From positions 1 through 57,946 of the forward strand of contig PXRO01000029.1 in the NCBI GenBank assembly GCA_003021685.1: a DNA stretch of 57,946 bases, given 5' to 3'. The position numbers and the translations under genes are program-made. Under the pieces are notes generated by a model, which saw only the letters and a list, made by a program, of their open reading frames with translations, was not told the DNA's origin and made no database searches. This document shows, piece after piece, positions 17,030-24,667 of this stretch; position 1 is the first letter of the stretch, and each line of letters begins with the position of its first letter. This stretch comes from Halobacteriales archaeon QS_4_62_28. Lineage in GTDB: Archaea > Halobacteriota > Halobacteria > Halobacteriales > Haloarculaceae.

Positions 17030-18910
17030 GTGACGCTCCAACGAGGGTTCTGTCTCGCCGTCCTCCTGCTGGGAACGCTCGGAGCGACTGGCATCGCCGC
17101 GGCAGACGAAACGACCAGTGACACAGCGATCCACATCGAGCAGGAGTACGAGCGGCTCGACGAACGCGGGACCGTCGCCGTCACCCTCACGTACGAACTC
17201 GGCAGCGATATCTCCCGAATACGGACACGTCTCGAAGCGAACATAACCGTCGCCTCAGTTGAGGGGATGCAGGTCGAACGAGAGAACGGGCACCGATGGC
17301 TCGTTTGGGACGGGGACACGCGGCCCGCATCCGCGACGCTTCACGTACCGGTCAACCAGACCAGCGACCGCTTCGACGGGTACACTACCTACGACGCCCG
17401 CAATTGGACGCTCGCCCAGACGCTGGATCTCTACACGCATTACTGGTGGTCGGGGGATGAGCAGCCGACCATCGAACGGACGCGAACCGTTGCCGGTGAG
17501 GGCGTCGTCGGGTCGGATCTCGTCTACCTCGGTCCGTACACGGAGTACAACCGGACCCTGGAGGGAGAGACGGTCCGGGTCGTCGACCCTGCCGCCGTGA
17601 CCGTCGACGATCCACAGGGCCGAATCGATGCTCTCTCGTACGCGATCAAGCGCCTCGACGTCGGGACCGCTCGCACGACAACGGAGTCCAGTCAACGCCG
17701 TGACAACGTGACCGTGTTCGTCGTCCCCAGCCCACTTCGGGTCGGCAATACGTTCGGATCGGACTTCCTGGTGAACCAGAACGCCTCTCTCTCGACGTGG
17801 TTCCACGAGTACACGCACACTCGACAGCGCTATCACAATACCGAGGCGACCGAGTGGACGCGGGAAGCTATCGCAGAGTATTACGGCACTATCCTCGCCT
17901 GGGAGTACGCCGAGAATATCGACTCCAGTCGCGTCGAGTACATGTTAGACAGCGGCCGTCACGACCGGAGTATCCTCTCCCGGCCGACCACCTGGAACAG
18001 GACGAGTGACTACCGCAAAGGAGCGACGACGGTCGCAATGCTCGATGCACGCATTCGAAACGAAACGGGCGGGAACGCGACCTTTCAGGATGTCTTCGGG
18101 CGAATGAACACTCGGGAGCAACCACTCGAAAACGGGACCGTCCGCGAGGCGAGCACGGCCGTGGCCGGGTCGGAACTCGACGGCTACTTTTCGCGGTACA
18201 TCTATGGCCGCCAGTCGCCCCCGACCAGTGGCTATTACGTCTCCCGTGGAGCACAGAGTACGCTCTCGATAACGGCGACGGCCCGCAACGACACCGTCGG
18301 CGAAATCAACGTCACGATCACGAACGCGGGACCGGACACGGCAGCGGCCCCCGAACTGACCGTCGACGCACCCGGTGCTCAACTCGTCGCCGCAAACCGG
18401 GAGAACGTGACCGTCCAGTCCACGACGCTTTCGGATCTGTCCCCCGGCGAGTCGACGACGGTCGTCGCCAAGTTGTACCCGCCACCCGGCGACCACGTCG
18501 CCGAAACGGTCTCGGTCTCGATGCACAGTCTGGGCGGGAACCAGGCAAACACGACCGTCGCCGTCGAGTACGGCGCGCCCGAACAGACGCCGACGCCAGC
18601 GACCGACGACTCGACAGCGTCGGACGCCGACACGCCCACGACGCCGACCACCCGGGCCGACGGTGGCACGGTCGGGCCGACGACCGAGCGAACACCCGGT
18701 GGAACGGGCAGCGATCCCAACGACGACCTCCTCGCCGGCTTTGGCATCCTCGTCGGTGCCAGCATCGCTGTCCTCGGCGTCGTCGTCGGCATCGCCAACG
18801 CGGCCGTCAGTGTCGTCTGGCAGTCTTTCGTCTCGAAACGGACCATCTACCTGACTATCGCTGCCGGACTCCTGCTCACGGCCGTCAGTTCTGTCGCCGT
18901 CATCATGTAG
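17030..18910 (+). CDS. Membrane-anchored gluzincin-like metalloprotease
   Basis: A 626-residue exported protein. A signal peptide (residues 1-25, ending in AAADE) is followed by an N-terminal beta domain and then a protease core with HEYTH near residue 260 and EAIAEYYG about 20 residues later, the H-E-x-x-H plus downstream Glu arrangement of gluzincins. Beyond it come a CARDB-like beta domain (about 410-510), a Thr/Pro/Ser-rich linker, and two hydrophobic segments at the end. I choose the GTG at 17030: the signal peptide begins there and a T-rich TATA-like block lies about 25 bases upstream. It probably acts on the cell surface. The substrate is unknown. Confidence 0.78.
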   Translation: MTLQRGFCLAVLLLGTLGATGIAAADETTSDTAIHIEQEYERLDERGTVAVTLTYELGSDISRIRTRLEANITVASVEGMQVERENGHRWLVWDGDTRPASATLHVPVNQTSDRFDGYTTYDARNWTLAQTLDLYTHYWWSGDEQPTIERTRTVAGEGVVGSDLVYLGPYTEYNRTLEGETVRVVDPAAVTVDDPQGRIDALSYAIKRLDVGTARTTTESSQRRDNVTVFVVPSPLRVGNTFGSDFLVNQNASLSTWFHEYTHTRQRYHNTEATEWTREAIAEYYGTILAWEYAENIDSSRVEYMLDSGRHDRSILSRPTTWNRTSDYRKGATTVAMLDARIRNETGGNATFQDVFGRMNTREQPLENGTVREASTAVAGSELDGYFSRYIYGRQSPPTSGYYVSRGAQSTLSITATARNDTVGEINVTITNAGPDTAAAPELTVDAPGAQLVAANRENVTVQSTTLSDLSPGESTTVVAKLYPPPGDHVAETVSVSMHSLGGNQANTTVAVEYGAPEQTPTPATDDSTASDADTPTTPTTRADGGTVGPTTERTPGGTGSDPNDDLLAGFGILVGASIAVLGVVVGIANAAVSVVWQSFVSKRTIYLTIAAGLLLTAVSSVAVIM

Positions 18911-18932
18911 CGCTCACTGCGTTCGCGCTCGG

Positions 18933-19232
18933 CTATCGTCGCTCGGCCAGTTCATCCCGCAAATCAGTTACATCCATGCCTTCCATGGATAGCAAAACCA
19001 GCAGGTGATAGACGATATCGGCGCTCTCGTGGGCGATTTCCTCGTGGTCATCGTCCTTGGCCGCCAGCAGGAGTTCCGTGGTCTCCTCACCGAGTTTCTC
19101 CAGGACGGCGTTCTCGCCTTTCTCGTGAGTGAACAGCGAGGCGGTGTAGGAACCCTCCGGTAGGTCGGCCTTGCGTTGCTCGATGACGGCGAACAGTTCG
19201 TCGAGAATCTCGTCGGCGTCGGCGTCGGTCAT
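18933..19232 (-). CDS. hisE: Phosphoribosyl-ATP pyrophosphatase
   Basis: A 99-residue HisE enzyme that hydrolyses phosphoribosyl-ATP to phosphoribosyl-AMP in histidine synthesis. The MazG-like all-alpha core carries the typical KLGEETTELLLAAK and HESADIVYHLLVLL motifs, whose Glu/Asp residues bind magnesium. Full length for a monofunctional HisE. It lies 76 bases downstream of pdxT on the same strand, and the remaining his genes are not in this window. Confidence 0.96.
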   Translation of the reverse strand: MTDADADEILDELFAVIEQRKADLPEGSYTASLFTHEKGENAVLEKLGEETTELLLAAKDDDHEEIAHESADIVYHLLVLLSMEGMDVTDLRDELAERR

Positions 19233-19308
19233 ATCTCAGTGGGCGTGACCGCGGGTCTTAGGGCCATCGCTACACTCCGAGGTCCCTGCGGGACGTCTGG
19301 CGACCTCG

Positions 19309-19902
19309 CTACAGTTCCACGGTTTCGAAAAAGGCCAGGTCGTGCATTCGGGAGTCCTCGGTCAGTTCGGGGTGAAAAGAGGTGGCGACGATAGGACCGT
19401 CACGCACCGCGACCGCGCGGCCGTCCCACTCGGCCAGTGTCTCCACGCCTTCGCCCACCTCGGAGATGACGGGGGCACGGATGAACACCGCTGGGAAGGG
19501 GTCGCCGAGGCCGGTCACGTCGAGTGGGGCCTCGAAACTGTCTTTCTGGCGGCCGAAGGCGTTGCGCTGGACGGTCACGTCGACGAGGTCCAGTTCCTCG
19601 ATGCGGTCGTCCTGTGGGTCCGTCGAGGCGACGATGAGACCGGCACAGGTCGCCAGGACGGGTTTGTTCGCGGCGACGTGGTCGATGATCTCTTCGGCAA
19701 TTTCTTCCCGGTGGAGCAAGCGTGATATCGTCGTCGACTCGCCACCGGGCAGTAACAACACGTCGCAGTCGGGGACGATGCCGGACTGGCGGATCTCGTG
19801 GATCTCACTGTCCTCGCCGTGGGCCTGTGCGGCGCGTTCGATGGCGGCCGCGTGTTCGGACACGTCACCCTGGACAGCGATTACCCCCGCGGTCAGCGTC
19901 AT
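19309..19902 (-). CDS. pdxT: Pyridoxal 5'-phosphate synthase glutaminase subunit
   Basis: A 197-residue class I glutamine amidotransferase that supplies ammonia to PdxS for pyridoxal phosphate formation. It has the PdxT motifs AVQGDVSEH at the N-terminus, LPGGESTTI, the nucleophile cysteine in ATCAGLI, and the catalytic His-Glu pair in SFHPEL. I start at MTLTAGVIAVQGD (19902). No pdxS is present in this window. Confidence 0.96.
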   Translation of the reverse strand: MTLTAGVIAVQGDVSEHAAAIERAAQAHGEDSEIHEIRQSGIVPDCDVLLLPGGESTTISRLLHREEIAEEIIDHVAANKPVLATCAGLIVASTDPQDDRIEELDLVDVTVQRNAFGRQKDSFEAPLDVTGLGDPFPAVFIRAPVISEVGEGVETLAEWDGRAVAVRDGPIVATSFHPELTEDSRMHDLAFFETVEL

Positions 19903-20125
19903 GGGTCGTCGTAGGCACGTGAGCGCGAAAAAGCCCTCGCTTGCCGATCTGACAGCGAGCGTATCCGTCGTTGCCGTTTGGACCAACCAGTGGGTGGGGC
20001 GGCCTCTTCGCGTAGTTGCCAAAGGTGACATGGGTGATCGCCAGCGGGATCCGAGGACGACGGCACAGGACCTGTACGAGATTTCCGAGTGGGAGGGTCG
20101 CTCACGGCTGGACTGATTTCGATTT

Positions 20126-20713
20126 CTAAAGCATCTGTTCGACGTACTTGGCGACCACGTCGACTTCGAGGTGGACGGGATCGCCGAGGGCTTTCTCCGA
20201 GAGCGTCGTCACGTCGTAGGTCGTCGGGATGATCGCCACGGTCATCGTCTCGTCGTCGCGGTCGGCGACGGTGAGGCTGATTCCGTCGACGGTGATCGAT
20301 CCCTTTTCGACGACGTAGCGTTCCACGTCGGTCGGCAGGGAGAAGGTGAAGCGCCAGTCGCCGTCGTCGCCGCCAACCTGCTCGATTCCCTCGACGGTGG
20401 CGGTCCCGTCGACGTGGCCCTGGACGATGTGGCCGTCGAAGCGACCGTCGGCCGGCATCGCGCGTTCGAGGTTGACGACATCTCCCTCTCGCATGTCACC
20501 GAAGTACGTCCGGTCGGTCGTCTCCTCGGCCAGGAACACCGAGAACCACTCGCAGTCTTTGTGTTCTTCGACGGTGAGACAGACCCCGCTGACGCTGATG
20601 GACTGTCCGTGGGACAGATCAGCGAAGTCAGTCCCGATCCGGAGTCGTCGTCCGTCCTCGGTGTCCTCGACCGTGTGTATCTCGCCCGTCGCTTCGACGA
20701 TGCCGGTGAACAT
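20126..20713 (-). CDS. ribE: Riboflavin synthase (two lumazine-binding domains)
   Basis: A 195-residue riboflavin synthase of the bacterial/eukaryotic type, dismutating two 6,7-dimethyl-8-ribityllumazine molecules to riboflavin. Both repeats are visible: MFTGIVEATGEI at the start of domain one, GVCLTVEE within it, GHIVQGHVDG opening domain two and DGISLTVAD within that. The first domain ends at about residue 90. Start is ATG 20713; the longer upstream-open frame is not protein-like. An AT-rich block (CACAAAAACATTATGAA in plus orientation near 20736-20752) is the probable promoter, shared with the divergent gene at 20816. Confidence 0.95.
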   Translation of the reverse strand: MFTGIVEATGEIHTVEDTEDGRRLRIGTDFADLSHGQSISVSGVCLTVEEHKDCEWFSVFLAEETTDRTYFGDMREGDVVNLERAMPADGRFDGHIVQGHVDGTATVEGIEQVGGDDGDWRFTFSLPTDVERYVVEKGSITVDGISLTVADRDDETMTVAIIPTTYDVTTLSEKALGDPVHLEVDVVAKYVEQML

Positions 20714-20815
20714 ACGCCAGTTTACGACACCCGTCACAAAAACATTATGAATACCACTTCTGGCATGGTCAGGCGCGGGCGAACAGTTTTTGTCCCGTAC
20801 CACGCTACACCAGGT

Positions 20816-21052
20816 ATGCCACGTGGGATCCTCACGATGATCGGCCTTGCCGGGTCGGTGCTGTTCGCGGCCTCGGTCGGCCTCTTCGCCGTCGAACAGA
20901 TTGCCGCCGGACGTACGGTGCCGGGACTCGGTTATCTCCTGATCGCGATACTGATGGTCGCCGTCCCTTACTACGTGACGACGCCCGGTGACGTGGCCGG
21001 CAGTGCCCTCGAACGGACGATTGGCTGGGTCGTCGAGACCGACGACGACTAG
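20816..21052 (+). CDS. Small two-helix membrane protein, conserved in haloarchaea
   Basis: A 78-residue protein with two membrane helices (about residues 5-29 and 36-56) joined by a short loop AAGRTVPG, then a charged C-terminal tail with PGDVAGSALERTIG. The start MPRGILTMIG at 20816 is chosen because upstream in-frame residues have no membrane or signal character. It is divergent from ribE. Function unknown. Confidence 0.75.
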   Translation: MPRGILTMIGLAGSVLFAASVGLFAVEQIAAGRTVPGLGYLLIAILMVAVPYYVTTPGDVAGSALERTIGWVVETDDD

Positions 21053-21177
21053 TGGCGGTTCTGGCAGGACTCGCTGGAGTCCGAAGTCTGCCGACCAGTT
21101 GCTAATGGCCTGCTTCTCGGTGACGACGCCGGCGTGACCTGATCGACGAGTAGCCACGGTGCGACCGAACGCTGATA

Positions 21178-23022
21178 TCAGGGTGCTGGTAGAGGTTCCT
21201 GAGCTTCCAGGATGAGTTCTTCCGGTGTGTCGGGTTTTGGTTCGTTTTCCAGCAGCACGTCGATTGGTAGCGTCGGCGCACCGTTGACGAGGTTCTCCAT
21301 GAGTACGAGACGTTCGCGCGCACGACTCATCCCGACGTAGAACACACGGCGCTCGTTGTCGGTCAGCATCGGGATCGGATCGGTGTGCTTGGTGAACGCC
21401 TCGTCGCCGGGGACCTGCTGGCCTGTCTGCTCGACCTGTGCGGCCATCTGCTCGACGACCTTCTCGGTGAGGTCGGTACCGACGAAGACGTGGTCGGCCT
21501 CACGACCCTTGGCGGAGTGGATCGTCCCGAGTCGGACCCTGTCCGTGGCCATGCCCGCGTACTCGCCCCTGAAGTACGCCTCGACAGTCCGCTCCTGGAA
21601 GTTCGTCACCTTCCGAAGCATATCCGCGGCGGCGCGAGGGTCCGGTGCGAACGGTGCGTGGTCGCGAATGACAGCCGGACTGATCTCGATTTCGGCCAGG
21701 TCGTCTTCCTCGGCAGCGTCGCCGACTTCGTCGAGCTCGTCGAACAGATCATCGCGTTCGCCCGTCCCGAAGGCCGAGTCCGCCAGCATATCGGCCAACC
21801 GTCGCCCTTCCAGCACGGACAGTGGCTCGTCGTTGTCGAGTGCCTCGATCCCACGGACGTACTCGGTGAGTCGGTCGGTCCACATCCGCTGGTCGGTCAG
21901 GCAGGTGAAGGGAATCCCCTCGCCGATGAACTCGTCCATGAACTGGAACATCTGGTACCGAGCACGGAACAGGAGCATCACGGTCCCCTCGTCCTCGTCG
22001 ACGGTCCGTCGGACCTCACGGACCAGGTCCAGCATCGACGGACTGGGCATCGGCAACACGTCACCGCCTTCTTTGCGCGGGTTCAGGTCTTTCTCCTGGC
22101 GCTTGTCGATGTGACGCACTTCCCGGTTGACGACGTTCAGGATCGACGAGGGCAGTCGGTAGGAGTTGGGGAGAATCTCGTCGGCGTCGACGGTCTCGTC
22201 AAGCAGGAGGTCCGGATCCGCACCCTGCCAGGCGTAGACGACCTGGTCGTCGTCGCCCGCGATGAGGATCTTCTCCATGTGGGGTTTCCACTCCTCGTAG
22301 ACACCGTACTGCAGGGTCGTGATGTCCTGAAACTCGTCGATGACGAGGTAGTCGACGTTCGGCAGCAGTGAGCGTTGCCGGACGCGTTCGAGCATATCTG
22401 CGAACCCGACGAGTTCGTTGTCGCCCTTGTAGGTCCGCCACCCACGGATCGCCTCTGGCACGTCGAGGCGGTCGTCGTCGCCGGACCAGGTGGGGGTGTA
22501 CTTGTTTCCGGTCTGTGCTCGCTCGTCGATGTCCGGCGGTAGTCGCACTTCCTCTTCGTCCCACTGGAAGGGCACGTCGTACCAGTCGGCCACGTCACGG
22601 TTGGTCCGCTGGAGCCACTGACTCGTCGCGATGATCTTGTTGCCAAGCGTCGTCGACCGTGCCGAGCGTCGGCGTGACCCCTCGTATTCGTCCTCGAACT
22701 CTAGACCGAACTCCTCACAGAACTCTTCTTTGTCGGACTCGCCGACCACGTCGCCCCGCGAGAGGTTGAGCAACTCGTAGGCTTTCGCGTGCATTGTACA
22801 GACGTTGCCCTTGAGTGTGCGTGGGTTGATGTCGAGGCGCTCTGCCAGTCGCTCGCGAATCTCTGCCGCTGCCGCACGTGTGTAAGACACGACCAGAATG
22901 TCGCGAACGTCGACATCGTTGTCGTCGGCAAGCAGTTCTTCGACGCGGTCGAGCAGTGCCGTCGTCTTCCCGCTCCCCGGGCCACCGAACAACCGGACTA
23001 CTTCCGGGCTCGTGTCAGTCAT
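21178..23022 (-). CDS. UvrD/Rep family superfamily I DNA helicase
   Basis: A 614-residue ATP-dependent helicase. The motifs run in order: Walker A GGPGSGKTT (about 13-21), Ia SYTRAAAAEIRERL, II (DEFQD), III (GDDDQVVYAWQGAD), IV within NSYRLPSSI, V (IHSAKGREADHVFV) and VI (VFYVGMSRARERLVL). It is shorter than UvrD and lacks a nuclease domain, so it is a stand-alone helicase, probably 3'-5' by family. It is separated from the small gene upstream by a hairpin-containing gap. Confidence 0.93.
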   Translation of the reverse strand: MTDTSPEVVRLFGGPGSGKTTALLDRVEELLADDNDVDVRDILVVSYTRAAAAEIRERLAERLDINPRTLKGNVCTMHAKAYELLNLSRGDVVGESDKEEFCEEFGLEFEDEYEGSRRRSARSTTLGNKIIATSQWLQRTNRDVADWYDVPFQWDEEEVRLPPDIDERAQTGNKYTPTWSGDDDRLDVPEAIRGWRTYKGDNELVGFADMLERVRQRSLLPNVDYLVIDEFQDITTLQYGVYEEWKPHMEKILIAGDDDQVVYAWQGADPDLLLDETVDADEILPNSYRLPSSILNVVNREVRHIDKRQEKDLNPRKEGGDVLPMPSPSMLDLVREVRRTVDEDEGTVMLLFRARYQMFQFMDEFIGEGIPFTCLTDQRMWTDRLTEYVRGIEALDNDEPLSVLEGRRLADMLADSAFGTGERDDLFDELDEVGDAAEEDDLAEIEISPAVIRDHAPFAPDPRAAADMLRKVTNFQERTVEAYFRGEYAGMATDRVRLGTIHSAKGREADHVFVGTDLTEKVVEQMAAQVEQTGQQVPGDEAFTKHTDPIPMLTDNERRVFYVGMSRARERLVLMENLVNGAPTLPIDVLLENEPKPDTPEELILEAQEPLPAP

Positions 23023-23110
23023 TGGCCATCTAGACGGGCCGCTTACTCATAAACGGAGTGCTTTGCCGGCACACGCCGCTGGCTGTTGCACTGTCTCCCG
23101 AGCCACCGTT

Positions 23111-23147
23111 CACAGCGGCACAGTACAACCACAGCGCTGCCGCTGTG
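23111..23147. repeat. Inverted repeat (10-bp arms, 17-base loop) between helicase and zinc-ribbon gene
   Basis: The arms CACAGCGGCA (23111-23120) and TGCCGCTGTG (23138-23147) are perfect complements. It lies downstream of the zinc-ribbon gene at 23181 and upstream of the helicase start, all on the minus strand. It could be a processing hairpin, a terminator-like structure or an operator. Confidence 0.5.
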
Positions 23148-23180
23148 CAGTGTGGCTGCTGGGAACGAGAAGGACAGTCG

Positions 23181-23339
23181 CTACGAATGTCGCGGCGAGC
23201 GGGCCTCCCTGACATCAGCACCGTCACGGATCATGTCTTCACAGTCCGGACAGACGCGTGGGTCGGCGTTTTCTTGGGGTGTGAACACTCGGACGTAGTC
23301 TTTGGTTACGAACGAACCGCAGTTCTGACACTCTGGCAT
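23181..23339 (-). CDS. Small zinc-ribbon protein (DUF7563-like)
   Basis: A 52-residue protein with two CxxC pairs, CQNCG at residues 4-8 and CPDCE at about 30-34, separated by VTKDYVRVFTP, and a basic tail (SPRHS). This is the layout of a very common haloarchaeal mini zinc-ribbon family; the DUF number is from memory. It is too short for automatic ORF calling, but the cysteines and codon use support it. Likely a nucleic-acid or protein-binding protein. It sits at the edge of the decayed integration region. Confidence 0.75.
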   Translation of the reverse strand: MPECQNCGSFVTKDYVRVFTPQENADPRVCPDCEDMIRDGADVREARSPRHS

Positions 23340-23534
23340 GGGCACTCTCCCTGTCTAAGCCATACTGATTATCGGTAATATATGTATCGGCGATTTACAC
23401 AATCATTATTTCTAACTATAGTGTGCTATGCATCCGCCCGTCATTGGGTGTCGTCACGTTCCGGCCTACCGGATTTCGGCCACTACCGTATAAATCTGGA
23501 CGGCTTCCGCGGAGGTCGTGCTTCCGGGTCACCT

Positions 23535-23831
23535 GTACAGGGAGAGCTACAGCATGCTGAAGCCGATGATTCGTCCGAAGCGGATGAAACGCACGGCACG
23601 GGACTGATGGACGAACTGGACCGTCTCTTCGACGCCCAAGTGAGCCCAGGAACAGTGTATCCCCGCCTGCATGAACTCGACGCCGAGGGCGTCCTCGACG
23701 TTCACGAACTCGTATAGACGAAACAGTACTCGATCAGCGATGACCCCACTGCCCGAGACCGCATTCAGCGTGCGGTGTCACAACACCTCGCGATGGCGAT
23801 GTTCCTGCACGCGTCACTCGATGACGTGTAA
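23535..23831 (+). pseudogene. PadR-type regulator broken by an in-frame TAG
   Basis: Reading in one frame gives a PadR-like winged helix: AEADETHGTGLMDELDRLFD would be the first helix region, then VSPGTVYPRLHELDAEGVLD, the recognition helix and wing. The frame meets TAG at 23715-23717 (HELV, stop, TKQYSISDD) and then continues as a perfect PadR C-terminal part for 37 codons to TAA at 23829. CAG (Gln) at the TAG position would restore the gene. The N-terminal residues before about 23535 are unclear. It may still give a short N-terminal peptide. Regulators of this type are frequent on haloarchaeal mobile elements. Confidence 0.65.
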
Positions 23832-23876
23832 CGCTCTTCGCCCGACCGCCCCGGCCAAAAAACAGTCTGCTGTTTT

Positions 23877-24056
23877 CTAGTTGGCTGGTATCCAGCCACA
23901 CACCGAGCATTCCGTCGCTGTTCCGTCGTGAAGACCGCCGCAATCCGGACACTGCTTCTTGTTGTAGCTCTCGTCCCAACCGGTCTCCTCGACATCGTGA
24001 CCGCGCTGGGACAGGAACTCATCAATCATATCGTCAGTACTCGGTGCGGTCGCCAT
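23877..24056 (-). CDS. HVO_0416-family zinc finger protein
   Basis: A 59-residue protein. Its N-terminal half (TDDMIDEFLSQRGH) is followed by WDESYNKKQCPDCGGLH and ECSVCGW, four cysteines in two CxxC pairs, matching a small zinc-finger family well known from haloarchaea. The start MATAPSTDD at 24056 is preferred over the in-frame ATG seven codons upstream. Function unknown, probably a regulatory or binding protein. Confidence 0.85.
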   Translation of the reverse strand: MATAPSTDDMIDEFLSQRGHDVEETGWDESYNKKQCPDCGGLHDGTATECSVCGWIPAN

Positions 24057-24398
24057 ACATGCTATGGTATAACACACCAGTATATAGGTTTACTGATTTC
24101 GTCACGTGTTACCATGGACCGTGTCACCGCTGGCTGGATCTGTTGCTACTTTCCTTACAGCGCCGCTGGTACCCGTGTGACTATCAGTTTCGAAAACTGG
24201 AAGGAATGGTAGGGTGGTGGGGGTGGTGGTGTGGCACCGGGATGGTGCCTGTATACAACAAGGAGATGATTAGTTATAAAAACAACGGCCTTGCTATCAA
24301 GTATGATAACTATATCGGGACGTGCCGCTCCAATACCGGAGGGAGAAATGCTCACTCGCTCCGCTCGTTGTGCGTTTCCTCCGGGGATTACCGTCGTC
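24057..24398. other. Gene-poor AT-richer gap with G-rich run and hairpins
   Basis: I see no convincing gene here. Notable items are a near palindrome CAGTTTCGAAAACTG at 24185-24199, a G-rich run at 24208-24233 with several GG/GGG blocks, and a 7-bp stem CCGGAGG/CCTCCGG at 24336-24342 and 24378-24384 around a 35-base loop. Short open frames here have no haloarchaeal acidic bias. Confidence 0.5.
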
Positions 24399-24430
24399 CG
24401 TCGCAGAATGGGCCCGGGCGGATTTGAACC
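24399..24430 (-). repeat. Truncated copy of the tRNA-Val 3' end (att-like direct repeat)
   Basis: These 32 bases repeat 24500-24531 with a single mismatch. They contain the last 21 bases of the tRNA-Val gene (half T arm plus acceptor strand) and 11 bases of its 3' flank. The rest of the tRNA is absent. Truncated tRNA 3' ends next to an intact tRNA are the usual trace of integrase-mediated insertion, but only 101 bases separate the two copies here. Confidence 0.75.
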
Positions 24431-24510
24431 GGAGGAAGACTCACTGCGCTCGCCTTCCAGGGCTCAAATTCTTGTAGCCATTTGCTCCTCACCTTTGTTC
24501 GTCGCAAAAT

Positions 24511-24582
24511 GGGCCCGGGCGGATTTGAACCGCCGACCTCTTCCTTGTAAGGGAAGCGTCATAACCACTAGACCACAGGCCC
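24511..24582 (-). tRNA. tRNA-Val (anticodon UAC)
   Basis: Acceptor stem GGGCCTG/CGGGCCC (one G-U pair), D arm GTCT...TGAC, anticodon arm CTTCC/GGAAG with loop CTTACAA giving anticodon TAC, T arm GGCGG/CCGCC with loop TTCAAAT. The total length is 72 bases, with no intron. Its 3' end is duplicated at 24399-24430. Confidence 0.95.
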
Positions 24583-24667
24583 GCACCCGAGCACAATCGG
24601 CGGGAGAAAATAACCCTTTCTCTCTGGGGACGGAACGCTTACCCGGATCACACCCGTTCAGTCCACC

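Noticed and set aside
20031-20117. Short frame MGDRQRDPRTTAQDLYE between pdxT and ribE
   Set aside because: Only 28 codons, and no conserved motif or promoter spacing; kept as unlikely rather than annotated.
20714-20815. Possible FMN riboswitch before ribE
   Set aside because: Only about 100 bases of divergent intergenic DNA with no RFN-like conserved boxes; such switches are not expected in haloarchaea.
21385-22371. Open frame opposite the UvrD-type helicase
   Set aside because: A shadow of the helicase gene with no start context or domain.
23181-24056. A functional integrated element at tRNA-Val
   Set aside because: No integrase gene is present and the only repeat pair is 101 bases apart, so at most a remnant is left.
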